64,000 bases of DNA, taken from Prorocentrum cordatum. Lineage: Eukaryota; Sar; Dinophyceae; Prorocentrales; Prorocentraceae. The notes beneath the pieces are model-generated. The model did no database searches and had not been told where the DNA came from. It saw only the letters and a program-made list of their open reading frames with translations. Each line of letters begins with the position of its first letter. Position 1 is the first letter of the stretch. The stretch spans positions 161,501 to 225,500 of the forward strand of contig CAUYUJ010015723.1 in the NCBI GenBank assembly GCA_963575745.1. Reading direction: 5' to 3'. Below are positions 43,281 through 54,156 of this stretch, piece after piece. The position numbers and the translations under genes were made by a program.

Positions 43281-43799
43281 AAACACGCGACACTCGAAAC
43301 GAATATAACAAATCAAGTGTTTAAAGCTTGTTCGAATTAAAGTAATTATAAGCAGCATGTTGAAAAAGAGAGAGACCATGCTCGGACAGAGTCATGGGGA
43401 GAGGTGGATCGTACTCATGCTGCGCGATTGCAGAGGGAATGGGGACAGAAAGAGGCAGAGAGACGGGGAGGGAAAGAGGGAGAGAGATAGAGCACAGACT
43501 CCTGACGCCCCCCCCTTCTCCCCCCTTCTCGCCTGCCGGCTCAATCCTCCTCCTCCTCCTCCTCCTCCTCCTCCTCCTCCTCCTCCTCCTCATCGTCCTC
43601 GTCATAGCCCACGCTCCGCAGAATTGCCCTCGTCATCATAATCCTTCTCACTGCTCCTCGCCCCTCTTCCTCTCCTCCTTCTCCTCCTCCTCCTCCTCCT
43701 CCTCCATTCCGTCTCCTTAGAAATGATGTCTCCCTGTCGCACCCCGAGGCCAGTTTTTAGGGCGGGGCGTTTCGCTTGAGACTTCCTCACCATTGATGA
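43281..43799. other. Simple tracts, no gene
   Basis: GAGAGAG / GGGAGAGAG near 43440-43500, (CTC)n at 43545-43595 and 43675-43705, and one TTTCGCTTGAGACTTCCTC core of the GTTTCGC family at about 43768. Confidence 0.7.
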
Positions 43800-44070
43800 T
43801 TCGGAAGTTTAAAAATTCACAACAGCTTCACAGATGGAGGGTGGGTGGTTTTGAAGTATGGCTCTCGCTTTAGCACCGCGCGCATTTGTTTAAACAGTTG
43901 ACAACCGTGTAACAAAGAGAGGGCGGGTGGATTTCGAAATGTGGCTCTCGCCTTGGGGCCGCGTGCATTCGTTTTAAACAGTTACAGCAGGTTCACGGAT
44001 TGAGGGCGGCTCCTTTTCAAAATGTGGCTCTCGCCTCAGCGCCGCGTACATTCGTCTAAACACATAGCAA
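43800..44070 (+). repeat. ~80-bp tandem repeat, three units
   Basis: Units share GAGGGYGGGTGG, a TTTTGAAGTATGGCTCTCGC / TTTCGAAATGTGGCTCTCGC block, CGCCGCG.RCATT and GTTTAAACAG. Confidence 0.8.
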
Positions 44071-44299
44071 GAGTTCCACGGATCCCCATGATCAGCGTAT
44101 CGGAAATGATGTGTTGGAAGGATTCAGGTTTATGAGGGTGCACAAGTCATGTTGGTTCGCGGTGTTCAGAACCTAGGAACGGCGTCCTGGTATGATTCAG
44201 GATCGTCAATATGCAACAGTCAGGCTGATCCGTGGCGTCGGGATCCCGAAAACAATGTCTTGGCATGCTTCAGGGGCTTCAAACAGTTGTCTTCCAACG

Positions 44300-44505
44300 A
44301 GGCGGTTCCTTCAGCAAGAACGAACTAGGGGCCTACGAGGAAGCTTGGAGAGAGGGTGTATTCCAACATCGTTGATGCCTCTTGGGTTTACACTGGTCAT
44401 CCTCCCCCTCCTCGTCGCCCCTCCTCATCGACCCCCCTCCCCGCCGCGCAGAGGTGGAGCTGAAGGTGTGGCATGAGTACTGGTTCAGGTACCACCCGCT
44501 GTGAC
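44300..44505 (+). other. Possible exon fragments (SIADASWVH-like, then VELKVWHEYWFR)
   Basis: At about 44346-44395 a frame reads GERVYSNIVDASWVYT; a related minus-strand segment near 53650-53745 reads GERVYCSIADASWVH. Both are followed by a CCTCC-rich tract. Here the tract ends CCCCGCCGCGCAG (44450) and leads into a frame reading VELKVWHEYWFR before AGGTACC, a plausible GT donor. Product unknown; a stop at about 44312-44314 interrupts the upstream part. Confidence 0.25.
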
Positions 44506-44579
44506 GCGGCATGGGCGGGCACCCTGCTGGGCCCGCTGGCCCCCTCCTCCTGCTGGAGCCCGCCCTCTTTTCCCGCTCG

Positions 44580-44930
44580 AGCCTCCTTCAGCCGTGGGGA
44601 AGGGGCGGATGGAGAAGGAGGGGTTGGAGGAGGGGGAGGAGGTAGAGGGAAGGGAAAGCGGCGGAGGGAGGCGGGAGAGGGAGGAGGTAGAAGGAGGATG
44701 AAGTGGGCGGATGGAGAAGAGAGGGAGGGGAAGGAGCAAGAGTTGGGAGACGGGGGACGAAGATGGGAGAGGGTGGACAGCGGAAAAGGAAGGGGGGGGC
44801 AGGCGGAAGGAGGGGCAGCAGGAAGAGGAGCAGGGACCAGGGGGGGGAGGAAGGAGGGGGAGGGAGGAGGGAAAGAGGAGAAATGGAGAAGGGAGGAGGG
44901 AATTGAGGGGAGAGAGAAGGAGGAGTACCA
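44580..44930. repeat. GGA/GGGA purine tract
   Basis: Imperfect GGAGGAGG, GGGAGGGGAAGG sequence. Frames on both strands are compositional. Confidence 0.85.
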
Positions 44931-45369
44931 TGTTACAGCCATGCCGTCCTGAGTCCCCTCCTCGGGGGTCATCACAAGCGCTGCGTAGCACCAAGGCGAG
45001 CGCCCGCTGGAAAGGCCAGGATCCCACGGTGCCTCAACGGCGAAAGCCCTGTGCGAGTTGAGGGACACACCGTGCAGTTGGCACGAGGGTTAAGAACAGC
45101 CGCGGCTCGGGAGGGGACCCTCATGCCCTTCGTGCTTGGAATTTCCACCTTGGAATGAGATTCGGTTCGGGTATCTCCATGGGGTCGTACCCCCTGGCCG
45201 CCCCGTCCACACATATAGTCGTAGCACCCCGCAGATGCGGATAAGAGTGAGGGGGCGGTGGGGACGTCGGCACTCTGCGAGACTCTGGGGAAGCCCGCCG
45301 CAGGCGCCAAAGTTTCACACAGTATGCAACGAGCCCGCCGCAGGCGCCGATTTCTTCTTCAAACCAATG
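44931..45369. other. No gene recognised
   Basis: Mixed sequence. CCCGCCGCAGGCGCCAAAGTT (45293) and CCCGCCGCAGGCGCCGATTT (45333) form a small direct repeat. Confidence 0.4.
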
Positions 45370-45592
45370 CGGATCGGTCGCGGGTGGGTCGCGGGCGGAT
45401 CGCGGGTGGGTTGCGGGGGGGGGGGGCCGTGGGAGGGTCGCAGGTGGGTCGCGGGGTGGGTCGCGGATGGGTCGCGGGGTGGGTCGCGGGGTGGGTCGCG
45501 GGGTGGGTGGCGGGTGGATCGCGGGTAGGTCGCGGGGTGGGTCGCGGGGTGGGTCGCGGGGTGGGTCGTGGGTGGGTCGCGGGGGTGACGAC
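45370..45592 (+). repeat. (GGGTGGGTCGC)n minisatellite
   Basis: About 20 units of 11-12 bases, GGGGTGGGTCGC with GGGTGGATCGC variants. Confidence 0.93.
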
Positions 45593-45714
45593 GACAACAA
45601 ACAACAGCAACAACGACAACAGCAACGCAACAAGCATACTCCTCACCACGGATTCTCACTTCAGCCACGCACTGAGGGAAACTGAATGACCGTTTGCCCC
45701 CCTCATTCTGGTAT

Positions 45715-46198
45715 GTCTGTATACGCATACATACATGCATACATGCATACATACATGTATACATGCGTGCATAAACGCATACGTACATATATACATGTAG
45801 GCATACATATATACAGTCATACACACACGCATACACACTTGCATACCTACAGCAGACATACATTCACACATGCCTACATACATCAATACGTACCTACACA
45901 CGTAGATACCTACATACATACAGGCATACATGCATACACACATACATACATGTATACCTACATACACATATACACGCATGCGTACATGCGTACATACATG
46001 CGTGCATGCATACATACATACATACACACGTGCATACATACATACACCTATACGCACATATATGCATATATACATGCATGCGAGCCTACAAACATACACG
46101 CATGCATGCATACATGCATGCATGCGTATGTACATGTTTCTATACATGCATGTATACACACGTACATACATACATACATACATACATACATACATACA

Positions 46199-46234
<36 letters not shown>

Positions 46235-46288
46235 TACATACATACATACATACATACATACATACACACACATACATACATACATACA

Positions 46289-46322
<34 letters not shown>

Positions 46323-46350
46323 CATACAAACACATATATATATATATGTC
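45715..46350. repeat. (CATA)n tetranucleotide tract
   Basis: 635 bases of CATACATACATA with CATG and CACA variants, most regular at 46160-46320. Frames on both strands (Tyr-Ile-His-Thr and Met-Tyr-Val-Cys repeats) are artefacts. Confidence 0.95.
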
Positions 46351-46930
46351 AGTATGTGTAATATCAGTTCTCGCATGTTTAATATCATTATTAATAACAG
46401 AGTCCCGCATCCCGAAAGAACGTTTTCAAAATCAGGGTCGGTCTTGACCGTCTTCCTGCTCTTGACGGGCATGCCCCGTCGTCATCCTCGTCATCGACAC
46501 GCTCCTCCTGGACATCCTCCTTCTCGCCTCTCTCGCCTGCCCTCCCACTCCACCTCCTTCTCCCCCCTCTCCTCACGTTCATCCTAACCTCGTCTTTCTC
46601 CTCCTTTTCGGCATCCTCTTCATCTTACCGATCTCGTCCCACTTCACATTCTCCTCATCCTCCTGATTCGCGTCCTCTTCCGCCTCATCGTGTCATCCTC
46701 GGCCTCCTACTCGTCCTCACTGACTGTACTTCCTCAATTCGTTGACCTGTTACTCCTCGTCGCCGAGCTCCTCCTTGTGGTGTTCCTCTTCCTCCTCCCC
46801 CTCCCCCTCTCCCTCCTCCCCCTCCTCCCCGTCCTTCTCCTCTTCCTCCTCCTCCTCGCGGCGTGACGCCAAGCCGACGCCACCTCCCGAGGGCGGCAGC
46901 CCTGCGTGCATCCAGCGGGGCGGCGTCGTC
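46351..46930. other. Pyrimidine-rich DNA, no gene
   Basis: CTCCTCNTC-rich, densest at 46750-46860. Nothing recognised. Confidence 0.6.
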
Positions 46931-46937
46931 GTCGTCG

Positions 46938-47026
<89 letters not shown>

Positions 47027-47120
47027 ATTTCTCTCTTTGTCTCTCTCTTTCCCTCTCCCTCTCCCTCTATATCTATATATATAAATATATAGAGAGAGAG
47101 ATAGAGAGACACGTGTCTCT
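46931..47120. repeat. GTC, CT and TA compound microsatellite
   Basis: CGTCGTCGTCGTCGTT, a 40-base CT run, a TATATATA run, then CTCTCTTT and AGAGAGAG. Confidence 0.95.
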
Positions 47121-47520
47121 CTTTGTCCATCTCTCTCCGTTTTATCGCTGGCCTCTCATGGGGATCGGTCTAATCCGCGCGGGGCGCCTGACACGAAGGA
47201 GGGGGCCGTGCGAATGCTCTGCGCAGCGCAGCGGGGAGGCAGAGAGTGGAGTGCGCCGGTCTCTCCCCTCTTCGTTCCTCGCTCCGCTGGCGCGACCACT
47301 GGGGCGGAAGGCCCCCCACTTTCTGCAGCCGCGCGCGGCCGCCCGTGGAGTCTCACCAGCACGCGCCCGCGCGCGTCGTCGGGCGCAGGGCCTGTGCGCG
47401 CGCTTCTCCTCGCGAGGCTGCAGCGGGCCAGGGGCGAGGCGGCACCGGGCGGCTCTGGCTTGCGAGACGTCTTGGCGGGAGGGGGCCGGGGGAGGGCGGA
47501 CGGGGGCTGTGCGGAGATAG
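47121..47520. other. GC-rich, no gene recognised
   Basis: Open on both strands in several frames through composition. Frames in both directions run on into the GAC and GGA tracts beside it. Confidence 0.45.
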
Positions 47521-47694
47521 AGGCGACGACGAGGGAGAGACACGACAAGGGGACGACGATGACGAGGGAGGGGGCGACGACGAGGACGACGAGTACGACG
47601 AGGACGACGACGAGGACGACGAGGACGACGACGAGGACGACGAGGACGAGGACGACGACGACGACGACGAGGACGAGGACGAAGACGAGAGGGA

Positions 47695-47747
<53 letters not shown>

Positions 47748-47790
47748 ACGAGAGGGATGACGACGAAAGGATCGACAGCAGCAAGAGCAC
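47521..47790. repeat. (GAC/GAG)n tract
   Basis: GACGACGAGGACGACG repeats, giving Asp/Glu-rich or Thr-Thr-Arg frames. Confidence 0.93.
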
Positions 47791-48300
47791 GAGGTGGGGC
47801 GGCGGCAGAGGGCGGGGGCGGGGGCGAGAAGCCAGAGGGCGAGGGGGATGACGAAGCGCGAGGACGAGGAAGGGAGGGGGGACGGGGACGAGGAGGAAAG
47901 GGAGACGGTGGAGGAGGAGGACAAACAGGAGGAGGAGGAGGAAGAAGGTGGAGGAGGAGGAGGAAGAAGGTGGAGGAGGAGGAGGAGGAAGAAGAAGGGG
48001 GAGGGGAGGAGGAGGAGGAGGAGAGGAGGAGGAGGAGGAGGAGGAGGAGGAGGAGGAGTGGATGGGGGGAGGGGCCAGCGCCAGCGACACGGCGAGGGTG
48101 AGGGGCGTGGGGCCGCAGGGGGAGCGGTGGCGTGGGGGAGGGCAGGAGCAAGGCGACAAGGGCGAGGGCAGCGCGGGAGGGCCACGGCGAGGGCAGCCGG
48201 GGTGGCGAGGCGAAGGGCGAGGGCAGCCGGAAGGGCAAGCAGCAGGGCGAGAGAGAAGGCGAGGGTGGGGACGGTGGGGCTGGAGCGGCGGCTAGGGCGT
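47791..48300. repeat. GGA/GGGCGAGGGC purine-rich tract
   Basis: (GGA)n at 47900-48060, then GGGCGAGGGCAGCCGG-type units at 48160-48270. Confidence 0.85.
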
Positions 48301-48514
48301 CGTGTTCTCGGCTGTTCTCATCTTGGATGTTCTTGGGGGTTGCTGCGCGCCGGCCTTGTGCTGGCTCGCTGGGTACTGAAGCATGGCCGCATGATTTGGT
48401 AGCTTCTGTATCGCCCCAGAGGGTGCGATGGTTTCTGGTCCCTAGTCTGAAGTCGGGCCTGTCCGTCTACATGAGGAATATGCAATATAGTCAAAAGCAG
48501 TCTGGGGACGATTT
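48301..48514 (+). other. Unique-looking stretch, no gene recognised
   Basis: Lower-GC mixed sequence between repeats. Short frames on both strands show no motif. Confidence 0.35.
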
Positions 48515-48654
48515 GTTTGAGTATGTTCGATGATTTTTCCCCAATCAGAGCTTGCCTCTGTAGGGGTCCTAGCGGATTCATATGGTTACGTGAGGTTTGC
48601 CACCGTTTCCGCGGCCCGCCCGGGAGCCCAGGTGCCCGGGTGCCCGGGTGTTTC

Positions 48655-49212
48655 ATAGTCTTTTAGCCCGATAGCCCTATAGTCTTGTAGCCTTATAGCC
48701 CTATAGCCCCATAACCCTATTGCCGTATAGCCCGATAGCCCTATAGCCTTATAGCCCTATAGCCTTACAGCCCTAAAGCCCTGTCGCACTAGAGCCATAT
48801 AGCTCGATAGTCCTATAGCCCTGTAGACCTATAGATCTGTAGCCCTATAGCCCTATAGCCCAAGAGCCCCATAGTCCAATAGCCCCATAGCCCTATATCC
48901 CTAGTGCATAGCCCAGAGCCTTATAGCCGCATAGCCCCATAGCCCTATAGCTCTAAATGCCTATAGCCCTATAACCCCATAGCCCTATATCCCTGTAGCC
49001 CTATAGCCCTATGGTCCCATAGTCTTATAGCCCCATAGCCTTATATAATCATAGCCCTATAGCCCCAGAGCCCCATAGCCCCATGGCCCTATAGCCCTAC
49101 AGCCCTATATCCCTATGGCCCTATAGCCTCATGGCCCTACAGCCTCATGGTCCTATAGCCTTATAGACCTATAGCCCTATGGCTCTATAGCCCTATAACC
49201 ACATAGCCCGAT
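48655..49212 (+). repeat. (TATAGCCC)n minisatellite, array 1
   Basis: About 60 imperfect 8-10 base units: ATAGCCCT, ATAGCCCC, ATAGTCTT and similar. Not the TTTAGGG telomere repeat. Confidence 0.92.
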
Positions 49213-49214
49213 AG

Positions 49215-49372
49215 CCCCATGGGAACCTCTGGTTTCGCCCGTGGCTGGTTTCGCCCAGCTGGTTTCGCCCTGCTGGTTTCGCCTGGCGCTGGTTTCGCCC
49301 AGGCTGGTTTCGCCCGAAGCTGGTTTCGCCCGGGCTGGTTTCGCCCGGCTGGTTTTGCCCGGCTGCTGGAGG
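49215..49372 (+). repeat. GCTGGTTTCGCCC array, forward
   Basis: Nine or ten units of 15-17 bases, GGCTGGTTTCGCCCGG. The reverse complement array lies at 50065-50160, so the pair brackets the purine tract as an inverted repeat. Confidence 0.9.
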
Positions 49373-49860
49373 AGGTGCAGGAGGAGGAGGAGAGGGAGGA
49401 GGAGGAGGAGGAGGAGGAGGAGGGAGGAGGAGGAGGAGGAGGAGGAGGAGGAGGAGGAGGAGGAGGAGGAGGAGGAGGAGGGAGGAGGAGGAGGAGGGAG
49501 GAGGAGGAGGAGGAGGGAGGAGGAGGAGGAGGAGGAGGAGGAGGAGGAGGAGGAGGAGGAGGAGGAGGAGGAGGAGGAGGAGGAAGGAGGAGGAGGGAGG
49601 AGGAGGAGGAGGAGGAGGAGGAGGAGGAGGAGGGGAGGAGGAGGAGGAGGAGGAGGAGGAGGGAGGAGGAGGAGGAGGAGGAGGAGGAGGAGGAGGAGGA
49701 GGAGGAGGAGGAGGAGGAGAGGAGGAGGAGGCATGAGAGGGAGTAGAATCACGAGGATGATGGGGAGGAGGAGGAGGAGGGAGGGAGGAGGGAGGAGGAG
49801 GTGGGGGAGGTGGGGGAGGAGAGGTGGAGGTGGAAGTGGTGGAGGAGGTGGCTGAGGGAG
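49373..49860. repeat. (GGA)n tract
   Basis: About 490 bases of GGAGGAGGA with few interruptions. Glu/Gly/Arg frames on plus and Leu/Ser/Pro frames on minus are artefacts. Confidence 0.96.
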
Positions 49861-49894
49861 GGCAGGACGGAGGGAGGAGGGAAGAGGGTTAGGG

Positions 49895-50064
49895 CCGCTG
49901 GACCCGACCCGACCCGACCAGCGTCCGCCCGACCCGACCCGACCCGCCCGTTAGGGTCCGCCCGACCCGACCCGACCCGACCGTAAGGGTTCTCGCGTGG
50001 CCTCTCGATTATATGCACCACACTTTAATGTCCCGCCCGCCCGACCCGGCCCGCCTGTTAGGGT
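49895..50064 (+). repeat. GACCCGACCCG / TACACTTTAATGTCCCG family, locus 2
   Basis: GACCCGACCCGACC runs with GTTAGGGTCCGCCCGACC, then CACCACACTTTAATGTCCCG at 50016. Same family as 23521-23745 and 56020-56400. Confidence 0.8.
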
Positions 50065-50160
50065 CCGCGAAACCAGCGGGGCGAAACCAGCGGGGCGAAA
50101 CCAGCGCCGGCGAAACCAGCGTCGGGCGAAACCAGCGCCGGCGAACCTGGGCGAAACCAG
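50065..50160 (-). repeat. GGCGAAACCAGC array, reverse
   Basis: Six units of 14-18 bases, reverse complement of the array at 49215-49372. Confidence 0.88.
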
Positions 50161-50885
50161 TCCGTGCTTAGCCCAATAGCCCCATAGCCCAATAGCCCCT
50201 CAGCCCTAGAGCCCTAAAAAGACTTTGATTGGAGCTTTTTTGATTGACCAGTATCATTGAGTATTGTTTGATGATTTGTTCCAATCGGATCTTGTCTCTG
50301 TAGGGGTCCAAGCGGATTCAGATGGTTACGTGAGGTGTGCTACCGATTTCCGCGGCCAGCCCGGGTGCCTCATAGCCTTATAGACCCACAGCCCGATGGC
50401 CTTATAGCCCTATAGCCGTGTAGCCCAATAGCTGTGTAGCCTTATAGCCCTGTAGCCTCATGGTCCTAGAGCCCTGTAACTTTATAGCCCTATAACCCTG
50501 TAGCCTTACAGCCCAAAAGCCCTGGAGCCCTAAAGCCCTAGAGCTCCATAGCCCTATAGCCATATATCCCTATAGTCCTATAGCCCTATAGCCCCATAAC
50601 CCTATAGCCCTACAGCCCTATAGCCTTATAGCCTCAAAGCCCTACAGCCCAATAGCCGAATAGCCATATAGCCATATAGCTCTGTAGCCCCATTGCCTTC
50701 CTTATGGCACTGCAGCCCTATAGTCTTATAGCCCCAAAGCCCCATAGCACTACAGCCATATATCCCTATAGCCCTATAGACCTATAGCCCTATGGCCATA
50801 TAGCCCTATAGTTCCATAACCCTATAGCCCCATAGACCAACCGCCCTATAGCCCAAAAGCCCCATAGCCCTGTAGCCCAAAAATG
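50161..50885 (+). repeat. (TATAGCCC)n minisatellite, array 2, with second leader block
   Basis: A short TAGCCC run (50165-50215), the second copy of the leader block (50250-50380), then a long ATAGCCCT array to 50880. Confidence 0.88.
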
Positions 50886-51354
50886 ACTGTGATTGGGTTT
50901 ATCTCTGGTATCATGTGTCTTTCGCCCAAAATCCGTCTGTAGGAGGACATGCCCGACCTAACCCTAGTCAGGGCCCTCAGCAGCGCCCGCTGCGAAACAT
51001 AGATGGCACCTTTAGGGTCGGGGGGTCCCGAGCCCACGTGCAACACCGACGGCGTCGGAGGGCTCTGGGTGTGCGTTAGGTATTGCCACATGCCTGGTGC
51101 GCTGCCACCTGGACCGCGCCAGCAGTGGCGCGTGTGTGCATGCACGGCAGGTTCGCCTCGAACCGACCGGCGGCGACCCCAGCGCGTGCGTTTCGGGTGT
51201 TGCTAGAAGTGCCCTTGGCCCAAGGTGCCCCCAGGACTTCCGAGGAGGCCCCCACGGCACCCAGAGTACTCCTCACGAGGTCCAGAGGGCCCCAGGGGCC
51301 CCAAAACTAAGCGAAAAGCTGGTACCTAGGGCCAGGGGCACCTTTAGCAACCCC
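50886..51354. other. No gene recognised
   Basis: GC-rich mixed sequence, frames on both strands without motifs. Confidence 0.4.
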
Positions 51355-51510
51355 CGAGCGTTCAAGGTTGAACGCCGCCCGTGGCCCAGAAGCGGCCCGT
51401 CGTTGAACGATCAGGCGTTCGCGGAACGGCCGATCGTTCAAGTTTGAACGATCCCCGCGGTGCCAGGAACCAACGCCGGAATCGGCACGACGCGAGCCTG
51501 TCGTGCTCGC
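51355..51510 (+). repeat. Dispersed CGATCGTTCAAGTTTGAACG repeat, copy 1
   Basis: GTTCAAGGTTGAACGCCGCC, GGAACGGCCGATCGTTCAAG, TTTGAACGATCCCCGCGGTG and AACCAACGCCGG...TCGGCACGACGCGA blocks match 57940-58100. A more diverged copy lies at 58850-58965. The TTCAAGTTTGAA core is palindromic. Confidence 0.75.
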
Positions 51511-52330
51511 GTGTGTAGTGGTGCTACGTTCGGGACATATGGCTCGGCGTGTCGCGCCGCCAGTTCTGGCCCACCACGCTGCGGCGCGACACGCCAATCA
51601 CGTCCCCGCCCCCAGGCGTCAGCCTTCCGAGCCTTTCCCGGCCTCCCGCCCCCGCGGAGCGTAGCGACACGCTATCAGCTCGCAGGCCATGATTAGCATG
51701 GTCGCTGGGCCCGCCGCCGCGACACGCCAAGCAAGAGTCCCTGACCGTGTCGGCAGTCGCGGGAGTAGTGGCATGTCTGGCCTGGCGCTGCCAGAGCGAG
51801 CGGTGTGGCCTGTGCGACCCGCGTGAAGCGCGTGGGCGCAGGCGGACACGACCGCCACCTGCACCCACGTGCTCACGCGTAGACTCCGTTGCCCGTGCGC
51901 TGCGCGGCTTGCGACGTCAAAACGTTTCGGGCGAAGGAAGCGGTGCACACACACACACACACACACACCGACCGACCCCCACCGGGCCCATCCTGGGCCC
52001 AGGATGGGCCTGGCCCAGACCGGTGTACGTGCACAGTTCTCTTCCCTTTCAGAAGTTACGTCTCCAGACCTCCGACTATATGATGTTTTCTATCCTGGCG
52101 TCTTTCCTTCAGACTCGTCCTCCAGGGGCCGCTTTCTGGATTCGGGGCCATCAAAAAAGAATCGAGGACGAAAAACTACCCCCAGGGAAGAAGTCGGGAG
52201 TTCTTGGAGCAGCGGATCTAAAAAAACAGATCGAATGATATGGCTGGGTCCCACGGCTTTCTTTGCCCCTGGTCATCCCTCGATTTTGCCTGGCCGCGCG
52301 CTCGTTCCCTCTCTCCCCTACAGCCGCCCG
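51511..52330. other. No gene recognised; AC run
   Basis: Mixed GC-rich sequence with an (AC)n run at 51945-51968. Nothing recognised. Confidence 0.4.
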
Positions 52331-52339
52331 AAAGGGGTA

Positions 52340-52450
52340 CGAGTAGACGATGCATCGGCGATGCGGCTCGGTTCGGAGCTCGATGTTCTTCATGCCAGCA
52401 TCGCCGATGCATGCCGACATCGCCGATGCATCGCTGATGCATAGTCGACG
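52340..52450 (+). repeat. CATCGCCGATGCATC palindromic repeats
   Basis: GATGCATCGGCGATGC, CATCGCCGATGCATGC, CATCGCCGATGCATCGCTGA: repeated and largely self-complementary, able to form hairpins. Confidence 0.7.
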
Positions 52451-53514
52451 CGAGGCTATACTACGACTCCAGTTGCTCGGACCCTATTTGGGCGGCCTCC
52501 ACTCCCCCGCCCTCATCCTCGCCTCCTCCTCCTCCTCCTCCTCCTCCTCCTCTTCCTCATATAGCCCGTTGGCTCCTCTTGCCGGTCTTTCCGTGGACCC
52601 AGAGAGGCCTGCCCGTCACGCATTTCTTCCCCCCGATAAGGAGCTCCAGTGGTATTTCTCGTGAACATATGATGGGCCACACCTCGCACGTTTCGTTTTC
52701 ACCACGATGTCCACGTACAGCGTTACAACAACTTTGATCTTCAGGAAATCCGACGATTGACATCCCTCCCTTGGCGCATGCCAGCAGAAGTTTGGCGGAA
52801 GCCGGCGGAAGTGAAACGACGGCGCCCCCATTGGCGAAAGTTTTAAGGAGTTCGGCGGAAGTGAAGGTTGACATTTTCAGTAAGGTCATCTCGTGCGTAC
52901 GAAGTCTTCCACATATATTGGGAGACCCAGCAAAGTCCCGATCATGTGCTCTACAGGTTGCCTCGTTTTGACGTTTTACTGGCATGATCGGAGCATTGGT
53001 TCTACACATGCGGTAGCGTGCGTGTGTGTGTGTGTGTGTGTGTGCACGTGATGCGCAAGATGGGTAGCCATTGCTGTAGATTGTTCGCTGGGCAAGGCAG
53101 TTGTTTGTTGTAACCGATCCTCGCTGTACGGCCCCCAGCTCATGAGACCGATAGCAGCGTGGTCATCGGCTATGGTTTGATTGCTTCGCGAAGGATTGCT
53201 GTTGCCATCAAGAGTTGATGATGAGGTTCGGCATCAGGAGATAAGATGCTCAATGGCTGTCAAGCTGAGTGCCGCGGCTCAGGCCTCCCACAGCTTTGCT
53301 CCCGCCGCGCACGCACACCGCTGTTCTTGCGTAGCGCGGCCTGGAGCGCAGCACTGCTGCACCGAGGTCAGCGGCGAGCTCCAGCTCCTCGGGCGACCGA
53401 GGCGGCTCGCTCGCGCGCGCGAGCGCCACGCGCCGGGGCGGGGAGAGGGGCTTGCGCGCGCCGCGTGCGTGGAGGAGGAGAGGGAGGAGGAGGGGGAGGG
53501 AGCGAGGGAGGGCT
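52451..53514. other. No certain gene; GGCGGAAG repeats and GT run
   Basis: (CTC)n at 52525-52555. GGCGGAAG/CGGCGGAAGTGAA motifs at 52794-52865 are shared with the intron at 61.17-61.28 kb. (GT)n at 53023-53044. A GC-rich stretch 53270-53470 is open on both strands. Confidence 0.45.
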
Positions 53515-53650
53515 TCGAGGGAGGAGGAGGAGGAGGAGGAGGAGGAGGAGGAAGAGGAGGAGGAGCAGCAGGAGCAGGAGGAGGAGGAGGAGGAGGGAGA
53601 AGAAGGAGGAGGAGGAGGAGGAGGAGGGAGGAGGAGGAGGGGGAGGACTA
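53515..53650. repeat. (GGA)n tract
   Basis: Purine tract GGAGGAGGA with AGCAGGAGCAGG. Confidence 0.93.
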
Positions 53651-54097
53651 GAATGAACCCAAGATGCATCAGCGATGCTGCAGTACACCCTTTCGCCCGA
53701 AGTCCTCTCCTCATAATTCCTCACAAGTCTTTCCTTCAGTGCAAGAAGCTCCCCCTTGAAAGACCAAGCAGCCGCCCTCGATCGGTGCAGAGTGAAATGT
53801 GCTGAAGTTTCGGTTCCTGTAGGAGGAGTGGAGGCGGAGGAGGAGGAGGAGGAGGACATGAAGGCCATGCTCTCTCGAAGGGACTCCTGACTCCGGAGTG
53901 GCTTCACTTGGGCAAGCGAGCTGGGGTTGGAAGTTGCAGGGTAGCCCAGCAGACCCCAATCTTCTCTTGTCTGCTTGCGGGCGCAGTGATCGAACATAGA
54001 CTCGCCCCCGCTTCCGTGTCCAGGGGGAGGGGGAGAAGCGGAGAGGAAGGAGGACGTTGACGAGGACGAGGACGAGGCCGACGACAACGAGCACGAG

Positions 54098-54154
<57 letters not shown>

Positions 54155-54155
54155 T
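53651..54155. other. Possible exon on the minus strand, then GAC tract
   Basis: Minus strand 53650-53770 reads ALKERLVRNYEERTSGERVY then CSIADASWVH, with a CCTCC tract after it, as in the diverged plus-strand copy at 44.3 kb. No family is recognised. A (GAC)n tract occupies 54055-54153. Confidence 0.3.
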
Positions 54156-54156
54156 A

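Larger units (their letters stand above)
48515..50250 (+). repeat. ~1.7-kb complex repeat, unit 1 (leader block, TATAGCCC array, purine core)
   Basis: The leader 48515-48650 (CGATGATTTTTCCCCAATC, CTCTGTAGGGGTCCTAGCGG, ATATGGTTACGTGAGG, CCGCGGCCCGCCCGGG) recurs at 50250-50380. After it come a (TATAGCCC)n array (48655-49210), CTGGTTTCGCCC units (49215-49370), a GGA tract, a GACCCGACCCG block, inverted GGCGAAACCAGC units (50070-50160) and then another TAGCCC stretch. Confidence 0.82.

Noticed and set aside
45656-46447. Long Tyr/Ile/His/Thr or Met/Tyr/Val/Cys frames
   Set aside because: Translations of the (CATA)n tract.
48655-50885. Telomere-like repeat (TATAGCCC)
   Set aside because: The unit is not TTTAGGG/CCCTAAA, is irregular in length and lies inside other repeats.
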